Shown here one piece after another: positions 16,822 to 24,811 of a DNA stretch of 64,000 nucleotides. The stretch is from Nocardioides sp. CER19 (GTDB taxonomy: Bacteria; Actinomycetota; Actinomycetes; Propionibacteriales; Nocardioidaceae): positions 620,001 through 684,000 of the forward strand of contig NZ_JARVWS010000002.1 of NCBI RefSeq assembly GCF_029846275.1, in the 5' to 3' direction. The position numbers and the translations under genes were made by a program. Numbering within the stretch: position 1 is the stretch's first letter; each line of letters opens with the position of its first letter. The notes beneath the pieces were generated by a model that worked only from the letters and a program-made list of their open reading frames with translations, was not told the DNA's origin and did not search any database.

Positions 16822-17535
16822 ATGAGCACCCACGTCACCACCCATCGACCGGCCCGCGACGACGTCACCTTCGGCCGTGACGCCACCCCGACCCGCAGGG
16901 GCGGCCGGTCCTGGTCGCTGGCCGGCATCGGAGCCGGCCTCGCCGGCTTCGGCATCCTCGCCACGACGACTGCCGTCAACGGCGTCTACGACAAGGACCT
17001 GGCCGGGCACCCGCAGGAGATCGCCGACAAGATCGCCGGCCAGACCGGCGCGATGTTCGCGTTCCACTCCATCGCCGTCGTGGGCGCGCTGCTGCTGATC
17101 GTCTTCGGCGTCGGCCTCTTCCACCGGCTCCGCGCCGTCGCCGCCGACTCGGCCGCCCCGCTCGTCGCGCTGGCCGGCCTGGTCGGTACCGCCGTCGTCG
17201 TCGTCATGGGCAGCGGCCTCGACACCGAGTTCATGATGAGCCTGTCCCAGGACGACAAGTCGGTCGACATCTACAACGCGGCCCTCTACAACCACTGGAT
17301 CGGCACCATCCCGTGGGTGTGGGTCCTCGCCGGCCTCGCCGGGCTGGCGACGTACGTGGTCTCGCGCCGCGGCGGCGTGCCGCGCTGGATCGGCCGGGCC
17401 GGTCTGGTCCTGGGCGGCCTGACGGTCCTGCTCGGCATCTCGCCGCTGGAGTACATGGCCGGTCTCACCGGGGCCCTCCTGGTCCTCGTCACCGGGATCG
17501 GCTTCACGGTCGGCGACAAGCAGTACCGACTGTGA
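16822..17535 (+). CDS. Polytopic membrane protein, unknown function
   Basis: A 237-residue protein with a ~32-residue charged N-terminus and about six predicted membrane helices, starting with WSLAGIGAGLAGFGILATTT and including AVVGALLLIVFGVGLF, VALAGLVGTAVVVVMG, WVWVLAGLAGLATYVV and LLVLVTGIGFTV. Between helices 1 and 2 is an acidic loop (NGVYDKDLAGHPQEIADKIAGQ). A good ribosome site (CTGAGGAGAACCCACC) precedes ATG 16822. It is followed by a perfect hairpin and then a histidine kinase, so it could be a partner of that two-component system, but no motif assigns a role. I do not recognise the family. Confidence 0.8.
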   Translation: MSTHVTTHRPARDDVTFGRDATPTRRGGRSWSLAGIGAGLAGFGILATTTAVNGVYDKDLAGHPQEIADKIAGQTGAMFAFHSIAVVGALLLIVFGVGLFHRLRAVAADSAAPLVALAGLVGTAVVVVMGSGLDTEFMMSLSQDDKSVDIYNAALYNHWIGTIPWVWVLAGLAGLATYVVSRRGGVPRWIGRAGLVLGGLTVLLGISPLEYMAGLTGALLVLVTGIGFTVGDKQYRL

Positions 17536-17546
17536 GTGCAGTTTCC

Positions 17547-17577
17547 GCCGGTCCGGCCCCTGTGGGGCCGGACCGGC
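17547..17577 (+). terminator. Perfect hairpin between the membrane protein and the sensor kinase
   Basis: GCCGGTCCGGCCCC (17547-17560) and GGGGCCGGACCGGC (17564-17577) pair perfectly over 14 bp with a 3-nt loop (TGT). It starts 12 bp after the upstream stop. It is either the terminator of the membrane protein gene or an attenuator before the kinase. Confidence 0.8.
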
Positions 17578-17591
17578 TCCACAATGGCCCG

Positions 17592-19643
17592 GTGCATCCC
17601 ACCGGCGCCCGTCGCCCGGCCGCCCCGTGGGCGGTCGGGTTCGTGGTGCTGCTGACACTGGCGGCGTTCGCCGCGAGCGTCGCGCTCGACCTGCACACCG
17701 ACGTCGACGGCCCGGGCGCCCGGATCGCGGCGGGCTGGGGCTGGAGCTACACGCTGCTCGGGCTGCTGCTGGCCGGCCTCGCCGCCGTGATCCTGGTCAG
17801 GAGCCCGCGCCAGGGCATCGGCTGGGGGCTGGCGTGGACGGGCCTCTTCTGGGCGCAGGACGGCCTCAGCCAGTCCTACGCCCGCTTCGCCATCAGACCC
17901 GACGACGCGCTCCCGCTCGCCAACCTCGCGCTCTGGTCGTTCAACCGCCTCGGTGCGTTCCTCCCGCTCACCGGGGCGCTCCTGCTCCTCCTCTTCCCGA
18001 CCGGACGGTTCCTCCCCGGTCGCTGGCGCGTGACCGGCTGGGTCACCACGCTCGCCATGGGCCTCGGCGCCCTCGTGGTGGTCGTGACGCGCGCCGACGG
18101 TGCGCTCCCCGACGTGAGGCTGCCGAGCGAGGTCGACGTCGACTGGGGCTCGCTGCCGTTGCCTGCCTCCGACGCGGTGCTGTCGGCCAGCATCGCCGTC
18201 CAGGTCGCCGGGCTGCTCTCCGCCATGCTCGCGGTGGTCGTCCGCTACCGCCGCTCGACCGGGCTCGAGCGCGACCGGATGCGGTGGCTGCTGTGGAGCG
18301 TCGTCGCGATCGCCCTCGTCCTCGTCGTCTCCGCCGGCCTGGACATCCAGGCGGTCAACGACGCCGCCATCTTCGTCATCATGGTGCTGCCGGCGACCGC
18401 GATGACGATCGCCGTCGTCGACCCCCGGCTGGTCGCGATCGACGACCTGCTCGCCCGCACCCTCGTCTACGCCGTCCTCGCCGGCATCATCCTCGCGGTC
18501 GACCTCGTCGCGATCGCGCTGCTCAGCGCCATGCTCGACGACTCGCTCACCGAGCGACAGCTGGTCCTCGTCGTGCTGCTCGTCTCCGTCGTCCTCTACG
18601 GCCCGCTGCGCGGCCGGCTCGCCCGCTGGGTGCAGGTCCTCATGCTCGGCAAGCGCTCCGACCCCTACGACGTCGTCGCCGGCCTGGCCTCCACCCTCGA
18701 GTCGATCGACCAGGGCCCCGAGCAGCTCGCCGCGGTGGCGCGCGCGGTCGCCACGGCCTTCCGGGTGCGGTACGTCGCCGTCGAGGTCGACCGCGGCGAC
18801 GGCGAGCGGCTCGTCGCCACCCACGGGGCGCGGCCCGCACAGACCCGGAGCCTGCCGATCGTGTACCGCGGCGCCGAGGTCGGCCGGCTCGTCCTGCCGT
18901 CCCGCGGGGCGCGCAGCTGGCTCTCGCGCCGTGACGGCCAGCTGCTGGCCGACCTGGTCCGCCAGGCCGCGAACGCCGCCCGCACCACCGGCCTGGCCGA
19001 GGAGGTCCAGCGGAGCCGCGAGCGGCTCGTCACCGCCCGCGAGGAGGAGCGCCGGCGGATCCGCCGCGACCTCCACGACGGCCTCGGTCCGGTGCTCAGC
19101 GGCGTCGTCTTCCAGCTGGAGAGCGCCCGGCTGCTGGTCGAGAAGGACCCCGCCGCCGCCGGCACCCGGCTGCTCGAGGCCAGCCGCACCGTCCAGGACG
19201 CCGTGGCCGACGTACGACGGCTCGTGCACGACCTCCGCCCGCCGGCCTTGGACGACCTGGGTCTCGTGGGTGCGCTCCGGCAGCTGGCCGACCAGCTCGC
19301 CCGAGGCGGCCCCGCGATCTCCGTCGCCGACGACGGGCTGTCCGCGCTGCCCGCCGCGGTCGAGGTCGCTGCGTACCGGATCGTCGCCGAGGCACTCACG
19401 AACACCGTCCGCCACGCCGGGGCGACGCGGGCCGGCGTGCGGCTGTGCGCGGCCGACGGCGCGCTGCGGCTCGAGGTCGCCGACGACGGGGCCGGCCTCG
19501 GCGAGGACGTGCCGTCCGGCGTCGGGCTGCGCTCCATGCGCGAACGAGCGCTCGAGCTCGGCGGCCGCGTCGAGGTGGCCTGCCCGCCGACGGGTGGGAC
19601 TGTCGTGACAGCCGTGCTGCCGATCGCCGGAGGAGAGCGATGA
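17592..19643 (+). CDS. Sensor histidine kinase, NarL/DesK-type (HisKA_3)
   Basis: From GTG 17592 the product is 683 residues; a GTG at 17532 is in frame but would place the 17547-17577 hairpin inside the gene. The N-terminal ~300 residues form about eight membrane helices. A GAF-like segment follows (VRYVAVEVDRGDGERLVATHG). The dimerisation/phosphoacceptor domain contains REEERRRIRRDLHDGLGPVL, where the His is phosphorylated, and the ATPase domain has IVAEALTNTVRHAGAT (N box), DDGAG (G1) and GVGLRSMRERALELGG. It senses an unknown signal at the membrane and phosphorylates the response regulator encoded next with a 4-bp overlap. It resembles liaS/desK-type kinases with large polytopic sensor domains. 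Confidence 0.93.
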   Translation: MHPTGARRPAAPWAVGFVVLLTLAAFAASVALDLHTDVDGPGARIAAGWGWSYTLLGLLLAGLAAVILVRSPRQGIGWGLAWTGLFWAQDGLSQSYARFAIRPDDALPLANLALWSFNRLGAFLPLTGALLLLLFPTGRFLPGRWRVTGWVTTLAMGLGALVVVVTRADGALPDVRLPSEVDVDWGSLPLPASDAVLSASIAVQVAGLLSAMLAVVVRYRRSTGLERDRMRWLLWSVVAIALVLVVSAGLDIQAVNDAAIFVIMVLPATAMTIAVVDPRLVAIDDLLARTLVYAVLAGIILAVDLVAIALLSAMLDDSLTERQLVLVVLLVSVVLYGPLRGRLARWVQVLMLGKRSDPYDVVAGLASTLESIDQGPEQLAAVARAVATAFRVRYVAVEVDRGDGERLVATHGARPAQTRSLPIVYRGAEVGRLVLPSRGARSWLSRRDGQLLADLVRQAANAARTTGLAEEVQRSRERLVTAREEERRRIRRDLHDGLGPVLSGVVFQLESARLLVEKDPAAAGTRLLEASRTVQDAVADVRRLVHDLRPPALDDLGLVGALRQLADQLARGGPAISVADDGLSALPAAVEVAAYRIVAEALTNTVRHAGATRAGVRLCAADGALRLEVADDGAGLGEDVPSGVGLRSMRERALELGGRVEVACPPTGGTVVTAVLPIAGGER

Positions 19644-20287
19644 CCGAGATCAGGGTGCTGGTCGCCGACGACCACCAGATCGTCCGGGACGGGCTCAACG
19701 CGCTGCTGGGCGCGCTCGACGGCATCGAGGTCGTCGGGCTGGCCGCCGACGGCGTCGACGTGCTGCACCTCGTCGAGGAGACCGCCCCGGACATCGTCGT
19801 CATGGACATCCAGATGCCACGGCTCGACGGCCTCGAGGCGACCCGCCGCATCACGGCGCGCCACGCGGGGGTCAAGGTGGTCATGCTGACGATGAACGAG
19901 GACGACGAGACCGTCCTCGCCGCCATCCGCGGTGGGGCGAGCGGCTACCTGCTCAAGGGCTCCGGGGCTGACGAGGTGCAGCACGCGATCCGGGCGGCCG
20001 CCGCCGGCGGGATGGTCTTCGGGGCGACGCTCGCGACCAAGGTGGCGGCGTACTTCTCCGGCGCCCTCCGCAGCGAGGCGCCCCAGCCGTTCCCCGAGCT
20101 GACCGACCGGGAGCGGCAGGTGCTGCAGCTGCTCGCCGCCGGGCGCTCCAACGACCAGATCGCGGGGGAGCTCTACGTGTCGTCGAAGACGGTCCGCAAC
20201 GCCGTGTCGGGGATCTACGCCAAGCTGCACGCGGCCGGGCGCGCGGAGGCGATCGTGAAGGCGCGCGAGGCGGGCTACGGCCGCTAG
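19640..20287 (+). CDS. LuxR/NarL-family response regulator
   Basis: A 215-residue regulator starting at ATG 19640 within AGGAGAGCGATGA. The receiver has VLVADDHQIVRDGL (acidic pocket), VVMDIQMPRLDGLEA (phosphorylated Asp), MLTMNED and the Lys in GYLLKGSGADE. The C-terminal LuxR helix-turn-helix reads LTDRERQVLQLLAAGRSNDQIAGELYVSSKTVRNAVSGIYAKL. All phosphorylation residues are intact. It is the partner of the overlapping kinase. It lies 77 bp upstream of hemQ on the same strand, so hemQ is a candidate target or could be read through, but no operator is evident. Confidence 0.94.
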   Translation: MTEIRVLVADDHQIVRDGLNALLGALDGIEVVGLAADGVDVLHLVEETAPDIVVMDIQMPRLDGLEATRRITARHAGVKVVMLTMNEDDETVLAAIRGGASGYLLKGSGADEVQHAIRAAAAGGMVFGATLATKVAAYFSGALRSEAPQPFPELTDRERQVLQLLAAGRSNDQIAGELYVSSKTVRNAVSGIYAKLHAAGRAEAIVKAREAGYGR

Positions 20288-20364
20288 CGAGCGTGCCTCC
20301 GGACGCGACGAGCACCACACCTCCCCGCCTCGTCCCCGGAGCAGGCCCGGCGAATAATGGGGGC

Positions 20365-21108
20365 ATGACCGAGACCGACCCGCAGGCCCACATCAAGTCC
20401 AACGCCGCCCGGATCAACGAGCTCAACGAGCTGATCCGCTACACGATGTGGTCGGTCTTCCGGTTCGAGGAGCCCTTCGACGAGGACGAGGACGACGCGA
20501 AGCTGGAGCTCTCGGAGCTCAAGCGCTTCCTCGACGGTCTCGCCGACCAGGACGTCGTCGTCCGTGGCCTCTACGACGTGGGCGGCCTGCGTGCCGACGC
20601 GGACGTCATGATCTGGTGGCACGCCGGCTCCTCCGACCAGCTGCAGAAGGCCTACCACGCCCTGCGGCGCACCCGCTTCGGCTCGCGGCTCGCGCCGGTC
20701 TGGAGCCAGATGGCGCTGCACCGCCCGGCGGAGTTCAACCGCAGCCACCTCCCGGCGTTCCTCGCCGAGGAGCGGGCGCACTCCTACGTCGCGGTCTACC
20801 CGTTCGTCCGCTCCTACGAGTGGTACCTCCTCGAGGACACCGAGCGCCGCCGCCTCCTCGCCGAGCACGGCCAGATGGCGCGCGACTACCCCGACGTCCG
20901 CGCCAACACGGTCCCGGCCTTCGCGCTCGGCGACTACGAGTGGATCCTCGCCTTCGAGGCCGACGACCTCTCTCGCATCGTCGACCTGATGCGGCACCTG
21001 CGCGGCTCGGAGACCCGTCGCCACGTGCGCGAGGAGGTGCCGTTCTACACCGGCCGGCGCATCACCGCCGACGAGCTCGTCGACCTCCTGCCGGTCAGCG
21101 CCTTCTGA
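20365..21108 (+). CDS. hemQ: Coproheme decarboxylase (HemQ, chlorite dismutase family)
   Basis: A 247-residue member of the chlorite dismutase family, starting at ATG 20365. INELNELIRYTMWSVFRF near the N-terminus, then VVVRGLYDVGGLRADADVMIWWH, YVAVYPFVRSYEWYLL and LMRHLRGSETRRHVREEVPFYTGRRI are the expected HemQ segments; the His of MRHLR is the probable heme ligand. HemQ (also ChdC) converts coproheme to heme b with H2O2, the last step of the coproporphyrin-dependent pathway. The upstream steps hemE and hemG/cgoX are in the same window. The three genes are not adjacent, being separated by an oxidoreductase operon and a two-component system. Confidence 0.96.
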   Translation: MTETDPQAHIKSNAARINELNELIRYTMWSVFRFEEPFDEDEDDAKLELSELKRFLDGLADQDVVVRGLYDVGGLRADADVMIWWHAGSSDQLQKAYHALRRTRFGSRLAPVWSQMALHRPAEFNRSHLPAFLAEERAHSYVAVYPFVRSYEWYLLEDTERRRLLAEHGQMARDYPDVRANTVPAFALGDYEWILAFEADDLSRIVDLMRHLRGSETRRHVREEVPFYTGRRITADELVDLLPVSAF

Positions 21109-21138
21109 CCGCGTGGTACGCGCTCCCGCTCACCATGC

Positions 21139-21543
21139 TCAGGCGTCGTCGGCGAGCTCCAGCGAGATGCTGATCGAGTTGATGCAGTAGCGGTCGCCGG
21201 TCGGCGTGCCGTAGCCGTCGGGGAACACGTGCCCCAGGTGCGAACCGCAGTTGGCGCACCTGACCTCCACGCGCTTCATGCCGTGGGAGTTGTCCTCGAT
21301 GTACTCGATCGTGTCGGTGATCGGCTGGTAGAACGACGGCCAGCCGCAGCCGGAGTGGAACTTGGTGTCGGACTCGAAGAGCTTCGCCTGGCACGCCTTG
21401 CAGCGGTAGACGCCCTTCGTCTCGGTGTCGGTGTACTCGCCGGTGAACGCACGCTCCGTGCCGGCCTCGCGCAGCACCTGGTACTCCGCGGGGGACAGCT
21501 CCTCACGCCACTCGGCGTCACTCTTCTCGACGTTGTAGGCCAC
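21139..21543 (-). CDS. msrB: Peptide-methionine (R)-S-oxide reductase
   Basis: A 134-residue MsrB. YRCKACQAKLFES and VRCANCGSHLGHVF provide the two CxxC zinc-binding pairs, FHSGCGWPSFYQP is the signature region, and RYCINS carries the catalytic cysteine. It reduces methionine-R-sulfoxide in proteins in the cytoplasm. It converges with hemQ and is divergent from the polymerase gene at 21626, with 82 bp between the starts. Length is normal for the family. Confidence 0.97.
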   Translation of the reverse strand: MAYNVEKSDAEWREELSPAEYQVLREAGTERAFTGEYTDTETKGVYRCKACQAKLFESDTKFHSGCGWPSFYQPITDTIEYIEDNSHGMKRVEVRCANCGSHLGHVFPDGYGTPTGDRYCINSISISLELADDA

Positions 21544-21625
21544 GGCTCGATCCTACGCGGGAGGTCCTACGCCACCCGCGGCTGAGGGTGCCCGTCCGCC
21601 GGACGTCCCGGCTAGGTTGTCGCCC

Positions 21626-22726
21626 ATGGCGAAGACACCAGCAGCCGAGGTCGTGGCCGGCGACCGGGCGGTGCGCATCTCGAGCCCCGACCGGGTCGTC
21701 TACGAGGCCACCGAGCGGACGCCCGAGGTCACCAAGCTGATGGTCGCGCAGTTCTTCGCCGACGTCGGGGAGCGGCTGATGCGCGCCGTCGGTGAGCGGC
21801 CGGTCGCGCTCGAGCGGTGGCCGGACGGCTGGCGCGAGGGGATGCGACTCGCCACCGGCCCGACCGATCGCGAGGCCGACGGCTTCTACCAGAAGCGTGC
21901 GCCGAAGGGCGCTCCCGACTACCTCGAGACGGTCCAGGTCGCCTTCCCGAGCGGCCGCAAGGCCGACGAGATCTGCCCGACCGAGCCGGCGATCCCCGTC
22001 TGGTGCGCCCAGATGGGCGCGCTCACCTTCCACCCCTGGCCCGTACGCCGACCCGAGGTCGACCACCCCGACGAGCTGCGCATCGACCTGGATCCGCAGC
22101 CGGGTACGTCGTTCGCGGACGCGGTCCGCGTCGCCGGTGTCGCGAAGGAGCTGCTGGACGAGCTCGGCATCGTGGGCTACCCGAAGACCAGCGGCAACCG
22201 GGGCGTGCACATCTATGTCCGGATCAAGCCCGAGCGACCGTTCGAGGACGTCCGGCACGCCGCCATCGGCTTCGGCCAGGAGCTCGCCCGGCGCGACGCG
22301 GGCGTCACCGTCAACTGGTGGAAGGAGGAGCGGGGGGAGCGGATCTTCGTCGACTTCAACCAGAACAACCGCGACCGCACCATCGCGTCGGCGTACTCGC
22401 TGCGGCCCCGGCCCGGCGCGCCCGTCTCCACTCCGCTCACCTGGGCCGAGCTGGCCGACCTGACGGACCCGCGCGACCTCAACCTCTTCACCGTCCCCGA
22501 GCGGATGAAGGACGCCGACCCGTGGGCCGGTATCGACGACGTCGCGCACGACCTCGACCCGCTGATCGCGCTGTGGGACGGGATCGAGCAGAGCTTCCCG
22601 CCGGACTACCCCAAGATGCCGGGGGAGCCACCGCGGGTCCAGCCGAGCAAGAAGGTCGCCGAGCACTGGGACGCCGACGGCAACCGCGTCGAGAAGGCGA
22701 CGGATCGAGCCACCGAGCAAGGCTGA
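21626..22726 (+). CDS. Stand-alone LigD-type polymerase (PrimPol) domain protein
   Basis: A 366-residue archaeo-eukaryotic primase-type polymerase related to the LigD polymerase domain. PVALERWPDGW, GFYQKRAPKGAPDYLETV and the metal-binding DELRIDLDPQPGTSF (two Asp of the DxD) occur in order, followed by GYPKTSGNRGVHIYVRI, the HxH-type nucleotide pocket, and VFVDFNQNNRDRTIASAYSLRPRPGAPVS in variant form. ATG 21626 is chosen over an upstream TTG. Such enzymes fill gaps and add ribonucleotides during end joining or excision repair. The ATP-dependent ligase gene at 23614-24693 lies close by, as with the mycobacterial PrimPolC/LigC pair. No ku gene is in the window. Confidence 0.92.
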   Translation: MAKTPAAEVVAGDRAVRISSPDRVVYEATERTPEVTKLMVAQFFADVGERLMRAVGERPVALERWPDGWREGMRLATGPTDREADGFYQKRAPKGAPDYLETVQVAFPSGRKADEICPTEPAIPVWCAQMGALTFHPWPVRRPEVDHPDELRIDLDPQPGTSFADAVRVAGVAKELLDELGIVGYPKTSGNRGVHIYVRIKPERPFEDVRHAAIGFGQELARRDAGVTVNWWKEERGERIFVDFNQNNRDRTIASAYSLRPRPGAPVSTPLTWAELADLTDPRDLNLFTVPERMKDADPWAGIDDVAHDLDPLIALWDGIEQSFPPDYPKMPGEPPRVQPSKKVAEHWDADGNRVEKATDRATEQG

Positions 22727-22764
22727 GGGCCCGCTGGTGATCCCCCGACGACCAGCGGGCCCTC
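22725..22764 (+). terminator. Perfect hairpin terminator overlapping the polymerase stop codon
   Basis: GAGGGCCCGCTGGT (22725-22738) pairs perfectly with ACCAGCGGGCCCTC (22751-22764) around a 12-nt loop. The left arm starts inside the TGA stop codon. The remaining ~250 bp to the next gene show no further feature I can support. Confidence 0.85.
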
Positions 22765-23015
22765 CACAAGACAGCGCGCCGGCCCGCGCCCCCCGACGCG
22801 GTCGTCGCTCCAGGAGCGGGAACCCCCTGGTGCCTCGGTGGGTGCGGCCGCGCGGCCTCCGTGGAGACCGGCCGGCTACCAGCCCTCTGCCGGGTAGTCC
22901 CCCCGGACGCCCCGACCCGGCAAGGTTAAAGAAGGACCCGCCAAGCCCGTTCCACTCCGACGCCACCACTCGGTAACAGGTCGGAAACGCGTCGCATGTC
23001 GGCGTTGACGGACTC

Positions 23016-23549
23016 TCAGAGACCGGTGACGCCCTCGCCCTCGCCGGCCTGCTCGTCGAAGTTCTCGTGCTCCAGCAGGTGGAGCACGGGTACGCCGATC
23101 TTGCGCCTGGCCTGCGAGGTCCAGTCGACGTGGAAGAACTCGGAGACCACGTGCGGGCGGGTGAGGATGATCGCCTCGCGGCCGTCGACCTCGGCGACCT
23201 TCGCCTTGAGCGCCTCGATGGGCGGCGCGTCGACGACCTGGCCCTCGGCGGTCGCACCGGCGGTGCGCAGCGCGTCCAGCGTGTCGGACAGGTCGTCAGT
23301 CGCCCGGTCGAGGCAGTCCTTGCGGACGGCGTCGAGGTCGACCTCGTTGACGAGCAGTGACGGCGTCCCGAGCAGCTCGCCACCGCTGAGCGTGCCGAGC
23401 GAGGCCTCGATCCTCGCGGCGGCGTCCTCCATCGGGAGGATCACGTGGTAGGCCACCGGCTCGTCGAGACCCTCGTGCAGCGTCCGCACCTGTTTGGCGT
23501 CCGCGGCCGAGAGCGCCTGCTCGACAAGGAGAACGACGTCGTAACTCAT
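23016..23549 (-). CDS. Conserved protein of unknown function, Usp-like fold suspected
   Basis: A 177-residue acidic cytoplasmic protein from ATG 23549. It alternates strands and helices: YDVVLLVEQALSAADAKQV, AYHVILPMEDAA, a long central helix, then REAIILTRPHVVSEFFHVDW and VPVLHLLEHENFDE near the end. The alternation and the C-terminal 'RPH...GVPVLHLLEHE' resemble the universal stress protein layout, but the ATP-binding GxxGxxxxGS/T motif is not visible, so this is only a suspicion. It lies between the PrimPol and LigC genes, co-oriented with ligC (64 bp apart), so it may belong to that repair locus. Confidence 0.65.
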   Translation of the reverse strand: MSYDVVLLVEQALSAADAKQVRTLHEGLDEPVAYHVILPMEDAAARIEASLGTLSGGELLGTPSLLVNEVDLDAVRKDCLDRATDDLSDTLDALRTAGATAEGQVVDAPPIEALKAKVAEVDGREAIILTRPHVVSEFFHVDWTSQARRKIGVPVLHLLEHENFDEQAGEGEGVTGL

Positions 23550-23613
23550 GATCTAAGGCTAGAGCCCGCGCGGGCCGCTGGCACCTATCCCGCGCCATCC
23601 GGGCGGGGCGGGC

Positions 23614-24693
23614 TCAGCCGTTCAACACCTCGCCGAGGTCGTAGGAAACGGGCTCTTCGAGCTGGTCGTAGCCGCACGACTCGGGATCGCGGTCCGGGCG
23701 CCAGCGCTTGAACTGGGCGGTGTGCCGGAAGCGCCGGCCCTCCATGTGGTCGTAGCCGACCTCGAGCACCCGGTCGGGGCGCAGCGGGACGAACGAGAGG
23801 TCCTTGCCCTGCGACCAGCGGGACTGCGTGCCGGGCACCCGGTCGGGGTTCGCGGTGAGGAACTCGGCCCAGTGCCCCCACGGATGCTCGTCGAGCGGTA
23901 CCTCGAGCGGGCGCAGCTCCTCGATCAGCTCGGCGCGCCGCTTGGCGGTGAAGGAGGCAGAGACACCGACGTGCTGGAGCTGACCGTCCTGGTAGAGCCC
24001 GAGGAGCAGGCTCCCGAGCAGCGGCTCGTCGTCGGTCGAGTTCTTGTGCAGCCGGTAGCCGGCGACCACCACGTCGGCGGTCCGTGCGTGCTTGATCTTG
24101 AGCATCGTCCGCTGGTTCGGCGCGTACGGCGCCCCCAGCGGCTTCGCCACGACGCCGTCGAGCCCGGCGCCCTCGAACTGGCGGAACCACTGGTCGGCCT
24201 CGGCGGGGTCGGTCGTGGTCCGGGTCAGGTGGCACGGCCCGTCGGCGGGCAGGTCGGCGAGCGCCGTCTCGAGCGCCGCGCGCCGCTCGCTGAACGGCCG
24301 GTCGACGTACGACTCGTCGCCCAGGGCCAGGAGGTCGAAGGCGACGAACGAGGCCGGGGTGCTCTCGGCGAGCAGCTTGATGCGGGAGGCGGCCGGGTGG
24401 ATGCGCTCCTGCAGCACCTCGAACTCGAGCCGGTCGCCGCTGGCCACGAAGAGCTCGCCGTCGAGCACGCACCGCTCGGGAAGCTGCTCCTTGACGGCGG
24501 CGACCACCTCGGGGAAGTAGCGCGTGAGCGGCTTGGTGTTGCGCGACGCGAGCTCGACCTCGTCGCCGTCGCGGAAGACCAGGCATCGGAACCCGTCCCA
24601 CTTCGGCTCGAAGCTGTGTCCGCCGGTCGTCGGGACCGCGGACACGGACTTGGCTAGCATCGGCAGGACCGGGGGCATCACCGGGAGATCCAC
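23614..24693 (-). CDS. ligC: ATP-dependent DNA ligase (LigC type)
   Basis: A 359-residue ligase with only the nucleotidyltransferase and OB-fold domains. EPKWDG at residues 29-34 holds the adenylated Lys31; further ligase motifs are CVLDGELF (III), SFVAFDLLAL, GLDGVVAKPL (IV) and TMLKIKHARTADVVVAGY (V), and QFKRWRPDRDP lies in the OB domain near the C-terminus. The size and the lack of polymerase or phosphoesterase domains match mycobacterial LigC. It seals nicks in excision repair and back-up end joining. The PrimPol gene nearby is its usual partner. The start at 24693 is 119 bp from the divergent tagD start, with a palindrome between them. Confidence 0.94.
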   Translation of the reverse strand: MDLPVMPPVLPMLAKSVSAVPTTGGHSFEPKWDGFRCLVFRDGDEVELASRNTKPLTRYFPEVVAAVKEQLPERCVLDGELFVASGDRLEFEVLQERIHPAASRIKLLAESTPASFVAFDLLALGDESYVDRPFSERRAALETALADLPADGPCHLTRTTTDPAEADQWFRQFEGAGLDGVVAKPLGAPYAPNQRTMLKIKHARTADVVVAGYRLHKNSTDDEPLLGSLLLGLYQDGQLQHVGVSASFTAKRRAELIEELRPLEVPLDEHPWGHWAEFLTANPDRVPGTQSRWSQGKDLSFVPLRPDRVLEVGYDHMEGRRFRHTAQFKRWRPDRDPESCGYDQLEEPVSYDLGEVLNG

Positions 24694-24760
24694 GGGCCGA
24701 GCCTAGTGGAGCGGTGCCTGCGGCCGGGCCGATCGCTCGGACGGTTGATTGGCTGCCTCC

Positions 24761-24774
24761 AGGTGACGTCACCT
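24761..24774. promoter_or_regulatory. 14-bp perfect palindrome in the ligC-tagD divergent promoter region
   Basis: AGGTGACGTCACCT is a perfect palindrome, extended by CC on the left and by AGG on the right. It lies 38-51 bp upstream of the tagD ATG and 68-81 bp upstream of the ligC ATG, the expected place for an operator controlling one or both genes. No local regulator gene is adjacent, so the binding protein is unknown. Confidence 0.55.
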
Positions 24775-24811
24775 AGGCTGGCCGGGAAACGCAGGAAGAC
24801 AGGAACGGTGC

